A DNA stretch of 64,000 nucleotides from Bacteroidota bacterium (GTDB lineage Bacteria; Bacteroidota; Bacteroidia; Cytophagales; Cyclobacteriaceae): contig JAFDZA010000019.1 in NCBI GenBank assembly GCA_018267135.1, forward strand, positions 43,752 to 107,751. Reading direction: 5' to 3'. Positions 34,290-42,612 of this stretch are shown one piece after another; the first letter of the stretch is position 1, and each line of letters opens with the position of its first letter. The translations under genes were made by a program, and so were the position numbers. The notes under the pieces are model-generated. The model saw nothing but the letters and a program-made list of their open reading frames with translations. It was not told the origin of the DNA and did no database searches.

Positions 34290-36812
34290 TTAGTAACGAG
34301 ATTTTCTAAATTCTTTTACCCGTCTTGCCGCAGCCAGCCCAAACCCCACCATCAGCACGCCTGTGCCAAGCCACAACACATTGATATATGGTTTTTCAAT
34401 TGCTTTGATAACTACCCAATCTTTTTGGCGCGAATCGCAGATCAAAGTAAACTCACCGGTTTTCGGGTTAATGCTGGCCAGAAGTACCCGCACGCCCAGG
34501 TCGTTAATTTCAGATGCCATCCGGCCCACCTCCGTTTTGTTGCGAATCATAAAAATCGGTTCGGCATAAAACGACTCATGCTCGCCTTCTATGCGCACTC
34601 TCGCTTTTACGGCTATGTCTTCCGCGGTTAGCTCCAGTCCCTCTACTTTTTCTATCCGTTTTACTTCTTCGAGCACCGCAACATAGTCGTTAATAAAAAA
34701 ACGCTGACCTATTTTTACATTCACTTCTTCGGGCTTGCTCCACTGGGGTTCTTCTTCTCTGTTTAAAGTAAGGGAAACGTGCGTGTATATGTCGCGGTTA
34801 AGGTTTCGTTTAATATCGGGCGATGCCAGAAAGCCCCCCATAGACGGGTTAATTTGAATACGCGGATAAAGCGTAGCGGCTATCTTTCCGTTTTTCCGAA
34901 GCTCTATTTCATAGTACGTGTTTTCCGGATAGATATCTAACGTATCTTTTGTCCGGTACATTTTTTCTCCTCTATAAAAAATGTCTTTGTTGGCCACCAC
35001 ACGGTAAGGATCGGGCGTGGGCTCAATATCATTTTTACGAACATATCCTCTTTTGTTTCTGAACTCCACATTTTCGCTTCGGTATTCAATATCATACCCG
35101 GCCATGGATTTAGGCTCGTTGATAAACAACAGCAAATTATCGCGATTAAAATCAGTACCCATGTCTTTACTAATGGGCAATCCATTCGTATTAAGAGAAA
35201 CAATGTTGGAATATCCGGACGAAAACATAAGGCCAATCAACATCATGCCCACACCCATATGCGCTAATGCGCCTCCCGAAAGACTAATTTTCCCTTTTAT
35301 GACAGAAACCAAAATCCTGATGTTGGCAACAATTAGGTACACCCCCGACAAAGTGAGCACTAAATAGGCCGGCTGATACACTTTTGCCAACGCGATAATC
35401 AAGGCGAACACAATCAATGAAATCAAAGCCGGAGCAAGTAAGTCTTTCCACTTTTCTTTGCTCATTTTATTCCACCAAAAAAACTGAGCCGATCCGGAAA
35501 CCAACGCCAAAGCTACCGCAAACCAAAGTTGGAACTTCGAGTAAAATTCCACTTGGTTAGCCGGAGGGGCAAGGTTAGAATGGCCGCCAAAAAATCCAAC
35601 AATTTTATTATAGACCGGAATAGAGGTGGGTAACAACACCTGAAAACCCATCAGACACAGAACGGTAGCTCCTAAAAATATCCAAAACTCACGCGAGTAA
35701 GTTGACACTTCTTTTTCATCGGAAGGAATCTTTTTCCAATTAACTGCCACCAACACACCCGAGGCAATGGTAAAGAACAACAGATACAACAGCAGTTGGC
35801 CCGACAGGCCCAGGTCGGTAAATGAATGAACGGAGGCATCGCCCAAAATACCGCTGCGGGTTAAAAAAGTGGAGTAGAGAATCAGGATGAAAACAGCGAT
35901 CACCAGGAGCATAGATGTTTTCAGCGCGGTGCCGTTGCTTTTGGTGAGCATCATTACGTGGATAGACGCAATGAGAACGATCCAGGGTACATATACTGCA
36001 TTTTCTACCGGATCCCAGTTCCAATAGCCGCCAAAGCTTAATGTTTCGTATGCCCAGTAGCCACCCATTAAAATACCGAGCCCCAGAATAGCCCCCCCCA
36101 CCAAGGCCCAGGGCAAAGCAGGCTTAATCCATTCCGAATATTTTTTTTGCCACAAGCCGGCCAGACAAAATGCAAAAGGAGGTAAGGTAAGCGCAAACCC
36201 TAAAAACAAGGTGGGCGGATGAATCACCATCCAATAATTTTGTAGCAAGGGGTTAAGCCCGTGCCCATCTTTGGGAATAAACTCAGGATTGGTTTTAAAA
36301 ATGGGGTCGTCCATGGCATCGCGCAACAAAATAAAAGGCGAACTTCCAATTTTAAAATCCAGGCCTGGAATTACCACTCCTAAAATCATGGAAGCCAGAA
36401 AGGCCTGCACCATAGCAAACACCATCATTACCGGAGCCCGCCACGTACTTTGTGTGTGAATTAAAATAAGCCCCAGTATGGCTTGCCAAAACATCCATAA
36501 TAAAAAACTTCCTTCCTGCCCTTCCCAGAAACAAGAGAGCATGTATTGTGCTTGTAAATGAAGAGATGAGTGGCTGTAGGCATAATGGTATTCAAAGTAA
36601 TGCCGGTAAATGATTGTGAACAACACGGTAACAATGCCCAACACAGACAGCGCATGAATATAAAAAGCTACCTGCCCGTTGAACGCCCATCCTTTCCCAG
36701 TTAGCTCTTGTGCCGAATAAAAACTTTTCCAATAAGAAAAGGCCGAGGCCAAGGCCGCCACCAATGAAATGATAACAAAGAGGTGACCTAAGTTGCCGAT
36801 GAGATAGTGCAT
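34290..36812 (-). CDS. ccmF: Cytochrome c maturation heme lyase, CcmF-like (CcsA family)
   Basis: An 840-residue integral membrane protein that attaches heme to apocytochrome c in the system I pathway. The heme-handling tryptophan-rich motif GGYWNWDPVENAVYVPW lies near residue 265, and periplasmic histidines occur in WMVIHPPTLFLGFA and SSLHLQ regions. About 14 membrane helices are followed by a periplasmic domain of roughly 230 residues before a last helix near 815. It follows ccmE by 48 bases on the same strand and ends the ccmC-D-E-F block. Confidence 0.9.
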   Translation of the reverse strand: MHYLIGNLGHLFVIISLVAALASAFSYWKSFYSAQELTGKGWAFNGQVAFYIHALSVLGIVTVLFTIIYRHYFEYHYAYSHSSLHLQAQYMLSCFWEGQEGSFLLWMFWQAILGLILIHTQSTWRAPVMMVFAMVQAFLASMILGVVIPGLDFKIGSSPFILLRDAMDDPIFKTNPEFIPKDGHGLNPLLQNYWMVIHPPTLFLGFALTLPPFAFCLAGLWQKKYSEWIKPALPWALVGGAILGLGILMGGYWAYETLSFGGYWNWDPVENAVYVPWIVLIASIHVMMLTKSNGTALKTSMLLVIAVFILILYSTFLTRSGILGDASVHSFTDLGLSGQLLLYLLFFTIASGVLVAVNWKKIPSDEKEVSTYSREFWIFLGATVLCLMGFQVLLPTSIPVYNKIVGFFGGHSNLAPPANQVEFYSKFQLWFAVALALVSGSAQFFWWNKMSKEKWKDLLAPALISLIVFALIIALAKVYQPAYLVLTLSGVYLIVANIRILVSVIKGKISLSGGALAHMGVGMMLIGLMFSSGYSNIVSLNTNGLPISKDMGTDFNRDNLLLFINEPKSMAGYDIEYRSENVEFRNKRGYVRKNDIEPTPDPYRVVANKDIFYRGEKMYRTKDTLDIYPENTYYEIELRKNGKIAATLYPRIQINPSMGGFLASPDIKRNLNRDIYTHVSLTLNREEEPQWSKPEEVNVKIGQRFFINDYVAVLEEVKRIEKVEGLELTAEDIAVKARVRIEGEHESFYAEPIFMIRNKTEVGRMASEINDLGVRVLLASINPKTGEFTLICDSRQKDWVVIKAIEKPYINVLWLGTGVLMVGFGLAAARRVKEFRKSRY

Positions 36813-36860
36813 GCGTTATCTAATGATCAGTCGTTTTAACAGTGCCGGTAATCGAAATAA

Positions 36861-37268
36861 TCAATTTTTTACCAGTTTATTTTCCTGGTATTTAGAAGGG
36901 CACTTAAGCAAGATTTTTTTGGCAATGAACTGATCGTGCTGATATCCCCCCACTACTACTACTTTCTCACTTTTTAAAAAATCAGGAGGCATGGGTTCGT
37001 TGTAAATTACGTTTTGTTCTTTGTTTTTATCATCCACCAAAACAAACGAAAACGAAAGTTTGTCGGGGCTGTTTTGCAAACCGGCCACATGTCCTTCGCT
37101 ATCTTTTTTTAACTGGCCGACCACATGAATCTGATCCTTGTTGCCCGACTCAGCCATTTGGTATGCCTGATCGAAATCTACATAGGTACTGGCATCTCCG
37201 GCCGTAGCAATGATAATGCCTATGGCCGCAGCAATGATAACAATGGCTATAATATGCGTGCGTTTCAT
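36861..37268 (-). CDS. ccmE: Heme chaperone CcmE, CxxxY type
   Basis: Carries heme from the CcmABCD complex to CcmF in the periplasm. The protein has an N-terminal membrane anchor (HIIAIVIIAAAIGIIIATAG) and the OB-fold body with VVGQLKKD and KVVVVGGYQHDQFIAKKILLK. The heme-binding site is Cys123-x-x-x-Tyr127 (KCPSKYQE), where E. coli CcmE has HxxxY; cysteine variants are known in some archaea and deltaproteobacteria. The start is placed at MKRTHI, which gives 135 residues; an earlier in-frame ATG adds a non-homologous extension. A promoter match lies about 45 bases upstream. Confidence 0.9.
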   Translation of the reverse strand: MKRTHIIAIVIIAAAIGIIIATAGDASTYVDFDQAYQMAESGNKDQIHVVGQLKKDSEGHVAGLQNSPDKLSFSFVLVDDKNKEQNVIYNEPMPPDFLKSEKVVVVGGYQHDQFIAKKILLKCPSKYQENKLVKN

Positions 37269-37313
37269 GAAATTACAATTTTGCGAATGTCTCTTCTCGT
37301 ACCACCTTAACTG

Positions 37314-37344
37314 CAAAGATAACCGTATTTGCTACCGGCTACAA
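37314..37344 (-). promoter_or_regulatory. Candidate ccmE-ccmF promoter
   Basis: Reading on the minus strand, TTG (37344-37342), a 20-base spacer and TATCTTTG (37321-37314) fit the Bacteroidota promoter TTG-N17-23-TAnnTTTG exactly. It lies in the gap between the ccmD-like gene and ccmE and would give a leader of about 40 bases. Confidence 0.55.
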
Positions 37345-37371
37345 GTTGGCGGGAGATCCGGCTGATCAAAT

Positions 37372-37581
37372 TTATTTATTCAATTTTTTTTCCAGGCGTG
37401 AAATTTTCCGGTCGGTAAAAAACAAAAAGGCAATCAGTCCCAACAAAATAACCAGCACAATAGCTACCACCACATAAATTTTTCCTTCCTGGCGCATCGT
37501 GTCTGCCATTTGTACATCTTGTGCCCACAAGGGGCTGACTACTGCCAAAAAACAAAACAGAATGCTACTTATTTTTTTCAT
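37372..37581 (-). CDS. ccmD: CcmD-like small membrane protein
   Basis: A 69-residue protein with a signal-like start (MKKISSILFCFLAVVSPLWAQ), a single membrane helix at about 35-55 (IYVVVAIVLVILLGLIAFLFF) and a basic Lys-rich tail (DRKISRLEKKLNK). This layout and its position between ccmC and ccmE match CcmD-family proteins of Bacteroidota, which help release holo-CcmE from the CcmC complex. The first bases overlap the end of ccmC by 17 bases. Confidence 0.75.
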   Translation of the reverse strand: MKKISSILFCFLAVVSPLWAQDVQMADTMRQEGKIYVVVAIVLVILLGLIAFLFFTDRKISRLEKKLNK

Positions 37582-38245
37582 CTTCCAAATCGTAAATTTT
37601 TTCTTCTATTAATTTCAGTCGAATCCGCAAGGTGGCTATCCACCATCCCAGCAGCACCCAACCGGTTACGGCCGGATAAAAAACCAACCGCATGCGGCTG
37701 TCCAGATCATAGGTATTAAATCCCGGATTCCCACCGTTTCCGGGGTGCATACTACTCGTCATCCGGGGGATGATAAAGAGTAAAGGTATCATCGCCACAA
37801 AGGCAAAAATATTATACACCGCACTAAGTTTGGCCCGCTGCTCATCATTCGAAACAGAGCCTCGCAGAATGAAGTAAGCAAAATAAATAAGCAAGGCTAT
37901 GGCAGCTGCATTTTGTTTGGGGTCGCCATGCCAGGGCGAGCCCCACGTATAGTTAGCCCAAATCATGCCGGTTATAATTCCCAGCATACCAAATACCAGC
38001 CCTACGTGCGCATAGGCCGTTGAATAAATATCAGCTACAATACTGGGCTGGCGCAAGTACCGGATGGCATAAATAGTTGACATAAGAAATAAGAACACCA
38101 TACCAAACCACATCGGCACGTGAAAATACAAAGCACGAATGGTTTCGTTTACAATATTCAGCCGGGGTACTTCTAACAACAGCCCACCTACGGCCGTGTA
38201 GATCAATAAAACTACACACGCTATTTTCCACCAGGTCTTTTTCAT
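37565..38245 (-). CDS. ccmC: Cytochrome c biogenesis protein CcmC (CcsA family)
   Basis: A 226-residue six-helix membrane protein that loads heme onto CcmE. The tryptophan-rich motif is ITGMIWANYTWGSPWHGDPKQ at about 105-125, with flanking periplasmic histidines in LYFHVPMWFGM and SSMHPG. The start at MKKTWWKIAC is chosen over an in-frame ATG 15 codons upstream. It begins the ccmC-D-E-F run; the expected neighbour ccmB is 8 kb away, beyond the polysaccharide genes. A weak promoter-like element lies near 38307-38338 in the gap to the glycosyltransferase gene. Confidence 0.9.
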   Translation of the reverse strand: MKKTWWKIACVVLLIYTAVGGLLLEVPRLNIVNETIRALYFHVPMWFGMVFLFLMSTIYAIRYLRQPSIVADIYSTAYAHVGLVFGMLGIITGMIWANYTWGSPWHGDPKQNAAAIALLIYFAYFILRGSVSNDEQRAKLSAVYNIFAFVAMIPLLFIIPRMTSSMHPGNGGNPGFNTYDLDSRMRLVFYPAVTGWVLLGWWIATLRIRLKLIEEKIYDLEDEKNK

Positions 38246-38321
38246 TTCGGGGCGAAGATAAGGAGGATTCGTATGATCTCCATCCGGCATATTATGACCG
38301 GTTTAGCAAAGTCTTTCTCAG

Positions 38322-39173
38322 TTATTTTTTTATTTCAACCAAGCCGATCGCATCCCCGGCAGTCGTTACCTCTTGAGACAGGTTATGTATATCGGTTTCA
38401 TATGAGGGCACCGATTTTTTCAGCTTACGGTTAGCTTCATATAGCTTGGCATATTTGTAAAAGGTGTGGTTCGATTCGGCCATAGCTACCATCAAGCCTT
38501 CAAAGCCATCGAAAATACCGCGTTTTAAAATATAGCTTCGAAAGAAAGTAAAACTGGCTCTGAAAATAATTTTAGCGGTAGAGCTTTTCTTCACACCAGT
38601 GTTTTCTTTGGCAAAAATATCAGAGTAAGTCTGAATTTTTTTTATGGTGTCGGATGAATTGTGGTACGCTTCATGCAAAATGTCGCCTTTCAGTTGTAGC
38701 GGTTTAGTGCCATTGAAAAGCACTACTTTATCGTGTGGGTTTTCTCCGCCCCATATCCCCATGTTTCGGTTCCAAAGTCTGATTTTTTTATCCGGATACC
38801 AATTTCCCCGTCTAATCCACTTGCCCCCATACGTTGAAAGCCGGTTCATTTTATAGGCTTCGCTCGGCCAAGTTTCCTTAATGGAGAGAATAGAATCCGC
38901 CAATTCGCTTGAGAGGTATTCATCAGCATCGAGGGAGAGAACATGTTCATGCGTGGCCAGCGACAAGGCAAAGTTTTTTTGTTCGATATGGCCTTCAAAG
39001 GGATGTTCAATAAACCGCACATCTTGCTTCAGGCATATTTCTTTGGTGGCATCTCGGGAGTATGAATCAACTACTACAATTTCATCCGCTACTGTTCTCA
39101 ATGAGTGAATACAACGCCCTATACGTTTTTCTTCATTGTACGTAATAATTACAGCGCTGATTTTATTAGGCAT
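38322..39173 (-). CDS. Glycosyltransferase family 2 (WaaE/KdtX-like)
   Basis: A 283-residue GT2 enzyme with the start SAVIITYNEEKRIGRCI, VVVDSYSRDAT and the metal-binding SLDADEYLS near residue 86. The middle (KMNRLSTYGGKWIRRGNWYPD and HDKVVLFNG) matches the WaaE/KdtX subgroup, which adds glucose to lipopolysaccharide core heptose or acts in similar glycans. The start at MPNKISAV replaces an earlier ATG. It lies at the edge of the polysaccharide locus, next to ccmC. Confidence 0.88.
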   Translation of the reverse strand: MPNKISAVIITYNEEKRIGRCIHSLRTVADEIVVVDSYSRDATKEICLKQDVRFIEHPFEGHIEQKNFALSLATHEHVLSLDADEYLSSELADSILSIKETWPSEAYKMNRLSTYGGKWIRRGNWYPDKKIRLWNRNMGIWGGENPHDKVVLFNGTKPLQLKGDILHEAYHNSSDTIKKIQTYSDIFAKENTGVKKSSTAKIIFRASFTFFRSYILKRGIFDGFEGLMVAMAESNHTFYKYAKLYEANRKLKKSVPSYETDIHNLSQEVTTAGDAIGLVEIKK

Positions 39174-39583
39174 AATGATTGACCATTTTGTGTATAACGA
39201 ACCCACTCAATATGTCATTGTTACCACTCATTCAATTTTGACTCATTATATAGTCTATCGTTTAATTTTGTTGTTTTTCAATTTACCGAGGCTCTTTTAC
39301 ACTCATTTCATTTTTACCTCCCGTAAACGGCCGATATCTATTTTAGTTACTCTTTTATAGCTCTTTGGTTATCAAACATTTTAATGGGGTTATAGAGACC
39401 TCTACGGTATTTGCCGACTTTAGCCGAAGAGAGGCTCGGAAGATTTGCGCTTTGTGGCCACGTAAAATGATTTTAGAAAAGCCAAGCAGACATTGAAACA
39501 TCAAATTTGAGTAAAATCAGGCACATAGCAAAATGCACTCATTTTTACTGCCTCATTCGTTGATTTTTATCCGTCAATAAAAA
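39174..39583. other. 410-base AT-rich gap with ACTCATT repeats
   Basis: This stretch between the glycosyltransferase start and the priming-transferase stop holds no convincing gene. ACTCATT occurs at 39226-39232, 39241-39247, 39301-39307 and 39537-39543, with a shorter ACTCA at 39205-39209 and CTCATT near 39553. The sequence is more AT-rich than its surroundings. It must contain the glycosyltransferase promoter, though I find no clean TAnnTTTG. A 74-codon plus-strand frame starting at 39136 looks accidental. Confidence 0.5.
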
Positions 39584-40963
39584 CTAATAGGCTTTATCGC
39601 TTCCGGCCAGCAAATTCGTTACGGTAGAAAAAATAATTTTCAGGTCGAAAATCAGAGACCAGTTTTCGATGTAAAATACATCTAAACGAAACCGGCCTTT
39701 CATATCGTGCAGTTGTTGGGTTTCGCCTCGGTAGCCTTTTACCTGAGCTAATCCGGTAATCCCCGGTTTTACCGAGTGACGCGACATAAATTTACTGATC
39801 ATGTGCGCAAATTTTTCATTTAAAAATAACGGATGAGGCCGCGGCCCTACAATAGACATATCGCCCATCAATACATTTAAAAACTGTGGCAGCTCGTCCA
39901 GGCTGGTCTTTCGCAAAAAAGCACCTGCCCGTGTTATCCTTGGGTCGTTCTTGGTGGCCTGCACACTATCAGCTGCTTTATTAACCTGCATGGTTCTGAA
40001 TTTAAAACATCCAAATTTGGAGTTGTTAATGCCTTCCCGGAGTTGTATAAAAAAAACGGGGCCTTTAGAATCGAGTTTGATCCACAATGCCACAAGCGCG
40101 AAAAGCCACCAGCCTATGGTTACTAAAAACAAACCGGAAAATACAATATCAAATAATCTTTTCGTCAGTTGATTTCGTTTATCGTCTAGAGGGAGTGCCG
40201 TAACACGCAAAACCGGAATGTTGTCGTAGCGTTCCAATTCAATTCCTTTCAGTGTAAACGCCCGAAATTCGTTTAGCACTTTCACCTTAATAAATTTGTC
40301 TTCGCACCAGTTGATTACTTCTTTTACCTGTATGTGCGATACCTCCGGAACGCAACAATACACTTCGTCAATTTTATTTTCGGAAACATGTTGGTAAAAG
40401 GCCGGCAAGTCGCCCACGTTGCGGCCCGGTTTATTTTGCGGATCAAAGAAGCCGGTAATCCGATATCCGTACTCAGGATGACGATGAAAAAAACGTTGAA
40501 GTTGGAGCGCCAAATAGCCATACCCCAATACGGCCACCGGCTGCAGGTATTTATTTCGTTTAAATTGTTCCCGTAAAAAAAAGATAAAAAGAAACCGCCA
40601 CCCCAGTGCGATTCCTAAAAAGACGGAGTAAACAGAGGCCAGGCTCCAAAAGTGTACTTGCGGAAATTGAAATAAATATAAAAGCGTAGAGGTAATTAAA
40701 AAATGTTGGAACACCGCAAAAGAAATGTGCTGAATCACGCTTCCGGTTTTGGCCATGCGGATAATTTTGTATGGGTTTGTATAAAACAACACCAACACCC
40801 ACGAGGCGTTGGTAAGCACTAAAAACAATAACCAGGAACGGTCGAGCGGATGGATGATAAAGTGGCCGGTAGAATAAAGCGCCAGGAAAAGAGCATTAAA
40901 AAAGAGGACATCGCCAATGAAGATAAGGAGTTTTAATACTCTAAAAAAAGCAGACTCATTCAT
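39584..40963 (-). CDS. Undecaprenyl-phosphate sugar phosphotransferase (WcaJ-type)
   Basis: A 459-residue priming enzyme for exopolysaccharide or O-antigen synthesis. Four or five membrane helices come first, then a CoA-binding-like Rossmann domain (VAVLGYGYLALQLQRFF near residue 142), a fifth helix near 275, and the bacterial sugar-transferase domain with FKFRTM, DPRITRAGAFLRKTSLDELPQ, MSIVGPRP and VKPGITGLAQ. It transfers a sugar 1-phosphate, often glucose, to undecaprenyl phosphate at the inner membrane. It is divergent from the plus-strand methyltransferase operon and has a TAnnTTTG match upstream. Confidence 0.92.
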   Translation of the reverse strand: MNESAFFRVLKLLIFIGDVLFFNALFLALYSTGHFIIHPLDRSWLLFLVLTNASWVLVLFYTNPYKIIRMAKTGSVIQHISFAVFQHFLITSTLLYLFQFPQVHFWSLASVYSVFLGIALGWRFLFIFFLREQFKRNKYLQPVAVLGYGYLALQLQRFFHRHPEYGYRITGFFDPQNKPGRNVGDLPAFYQHVSENKIDEVYCCVPEVSHIQVKEVINWCEDKFIKVKVLNEFRAFTLKGIELERYDNIPVLRVTALPLDDKRNQLTKRLFDIVFSGLFLVTIGWWLFALVALWIKLDSKGPVFFIQLREGINNSKFGCFKFRTMQVNKAADSVQATKNDPRITRAGAFLRKTSLDELPQFLNVLMGDMSIVGPRPHPLFLNEKFAHMISKFMSRHSVKPGITGLAQVKGYRGETQQLHDMKGRFRLDVFYIENWSLIFDLKIIFSTVTNLLAGSDKAY

Positions 40964-40982
40964 AGATGGATCCTTTAAACAT

Positions 40983-40990
40983 CAAAAGTA
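40983..40990 (-). promoter_or_regulatory. Candidate -7 element of the priming transferase gene
   Basis: The minus strand reads TACTTTTG, an exact TAnnTTTG match, 20 bases before the start codon. No TTG is seen at the usual distance upstream. The rest of the divergent gap to 41071 shows no further clear element. Confidence 0.4.
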
Positions 40991-41071
40991 AGCACTGCTA
41001 CATTGAAATCCATTTTCTTGGTTTTTTTTACGCCACTTTAAACCTTCGTGTTTCCGGTTGGTCTTAGCCTC

Positions 41072-41251
41072 ATGAATTTACTTCGAAGTCTGTTTTGTTA
41101 TGTAGATCCGGGGGTGGGCAGCATCATTGCCCAGGCAACCATTGCCGGTATTGTAAGCGTAGTCTATACACTAAAGTTGTATGGTCAGAAAATAAAATCT
41201 TTTTTTTCGGGCTTTTTTAAAACCAAGAAGCAAGACTCTGCCAGACCTTGA
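41072..41251 (+). CDS. Small membrane protein with DPGxGS motif, polysaccharide locus
   Basis: A 59-residue protein: CYVDPGVGSIIAQATIAG near the start, one membrane helix (about 18-35) and a Lys-rich tail. Small proteins with this DPG-G-S start occur, to my knowledge, next to methyltransferase and sulfatase-like genes in glycan clusters of several phyla, as here. The ATG at 41072 is preferred over an upstream GTG because it puts the DPG motif near the N-terminus. Its stop codon overlaps the TTG start of the methyltransferase (TTGA), suggesting coupled translation. Function unknown. Confidence 0.7.
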   Translation: MNLLRSLFCYVDPGVGSIIAQATIAGIVSVVYTLKLYGQKIKSFFSGFFKTKKQDSARP

Positions 41252-42612
41252 AAGAGGAAAGTTCATTTCGGGATGCCAGCGGGTTTGTTTTCCGCGATCG
41301 GGGAGAAGTTTTGAGGGCGGTAAACAAAGTGTATCAGCCCGATTTTGATTTTTTCATTCAAAGCGGTTTGTATGCCGAGTTGGCCAATGACCACAAAGTG
41401 GTTGCGCACGAGATGGTGTGGCAGCGCAAGCCTGCGGAAGAATCCATCGCTTTTGTTTTACGTCCCGATCAAATTCCCGTTATCACGTATCCGTATGAAT
41501 GGAGTTTCGGCCAATTGAAAGATGCCGCCTTGCTAACGCTGGAAATACAAAAACGATCGCTCGAAAAAGGAATGATCCTAAAAGATGCCAGCGCTTACAA
41601 TGTTCAGTTTATCGGTAGCCGGCCGGTTTTTATTGATACACTGTCTTTTGAGCAATACCGGGAAGGCATGCCTTGGATGGCCTATCGCCAGTTTTGCCAA
41701 CATTTCTTGGCTCCTCTGTGCCTGATGTCTCAACATTTTTTACTGGCCGAAAGCCTGCTCAAATCCAATCTTGACGGAATTCCTCTTGACGTTGCCTCAG
41801 CCCTCTTGCCCATAAAAAATAAATTCCGCTTAGGTGTTTTTACGCACTTGGTTCTGCACGGCAAAATGATCGGCCGATTTGCCGAAGGCAGGTCAGGTAC
41901 GGCCACACAAAAAATAAATAAAAGGCAATTGCTGGCTCTTACCGATTCGCTAACTTCTACTGTGGCCGGTTGCCATTTGAAATTCAGCAAAACGGTGTGG
42001 AGCCATTACTACCAAAATACCAACTACTCTTCGGCAGCCGAAGAGCACAAAGTGGAAATATTGAAAAAATTTTGTCGGCAGATTAACCCCCAATTGGTAT
42101 TGGGCATAGGTGCCAACAACGGGCGGTATAGCCGGGTTTTTTCACCGCAAGCGTATGTTCTCTCTACCGATGTAGATTTTCTGGCTGTCGAACAAAATTA
42201 TATTCAGGCAAAAAAAGAAAACGATGAGCGCCTGCTTCCGTTGGTGTTGGATATTGCCAACCCCAGCCCGGGCATTGGCTGGAAAAATTTGGAACGCTCT
42301 GCTTTTCTTCAGCGAGCCAAACCCGATCTCATCGTTATGCTTGCCGTGGTTCATCACCTGGTGCATACCCATCATATCCATTTTGGTATGCTGGCACAAC
42401 TGGCCGCTTCCCTGGCGCCTTATCTGATCATTGAATTTGTGCCGCCCGATGATTCGCAAATAAAAAAACTACCGTCTTTACCTCCTGCTAAACAAGAGAT
42501 GTATAACGAAGCTTGTTTCGAAAAAGAATTTGATAACTATTATTCTCCGTTGCAAAAAATAAAAATCAACGACTCCGGCCGGATTTTATATCTGTTTCAA
42601 CGCAAGGCATGA
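41248..42612 (+). CDS. Two-part SAM-dependent methyltransferase (NoeA-like)
   Basis: A 454-residue cytoplasmic protein. The C-terminal part (from about residue 265) is a class I methyltransferase with LVLGIGANNGRYSR as the SAM-binding loop, STDVDFLAVEQNY, and LIVMLAVVHHLVH; the final region forms the rest of the Rossmann fold. The N-terminal 250 residues are a less known domain with LKDASAYNVQFIGSRPVFIDTLSFE split over two strands, seen in NoeA-like proteins of nodulation and glycan clusters. It starts with TTG, overlapping the upstream stop by 4 bases, and its own stop overlaps the next start by 4 bases. Confidence 0.85.
   Translation: MKEESSFRDASGFVFRDRGEVLRAVNKVYQPDFDFFIQSGLYAELANDHKVVAHEMVWQRKPAEESIAFVLRPDQIPVITYPYEWSFGQLKDAALLTLEIQKRSLEKGMILKDASAYNVQFIGSRPVFIDTLSFEQYREGMPWMAYRQFCQHFLAPLCLMSQHFLLAESLLKSNLDGIPLDVASALLPIKNKFRLGVFTHLVLHGKMIGRFAEGRSGTATQKINKRQLLALTDSLTSTVAGCHLKFSKTVWSHYYQNTNYSSAAEEHKVEILKKFCRQINPQLVLGIGANNGRYSRVFSPQAYVLSTDVDFLAVEQNYIQAKKENDERLLPLVLDIANPSPGIGWKNLERSAFLQRAKPDLIVMLAVVHHLVHTHHIHFGMLAQLAASLAPYLIIEFVPPDDSQIKKLPSLPPAKQEMYNEACFEKEFDNYYSPLQKIKINDSGRILYLFQRKA

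Noticed and set aside
39136..39360. A 74-codon plus-strand frame antisense to the glycosyltransferase start
   Set aside because: It overlaps a well-supported minus-strand gene start, has no recognisable features and lies in AT-rich DNA where open frames are common.
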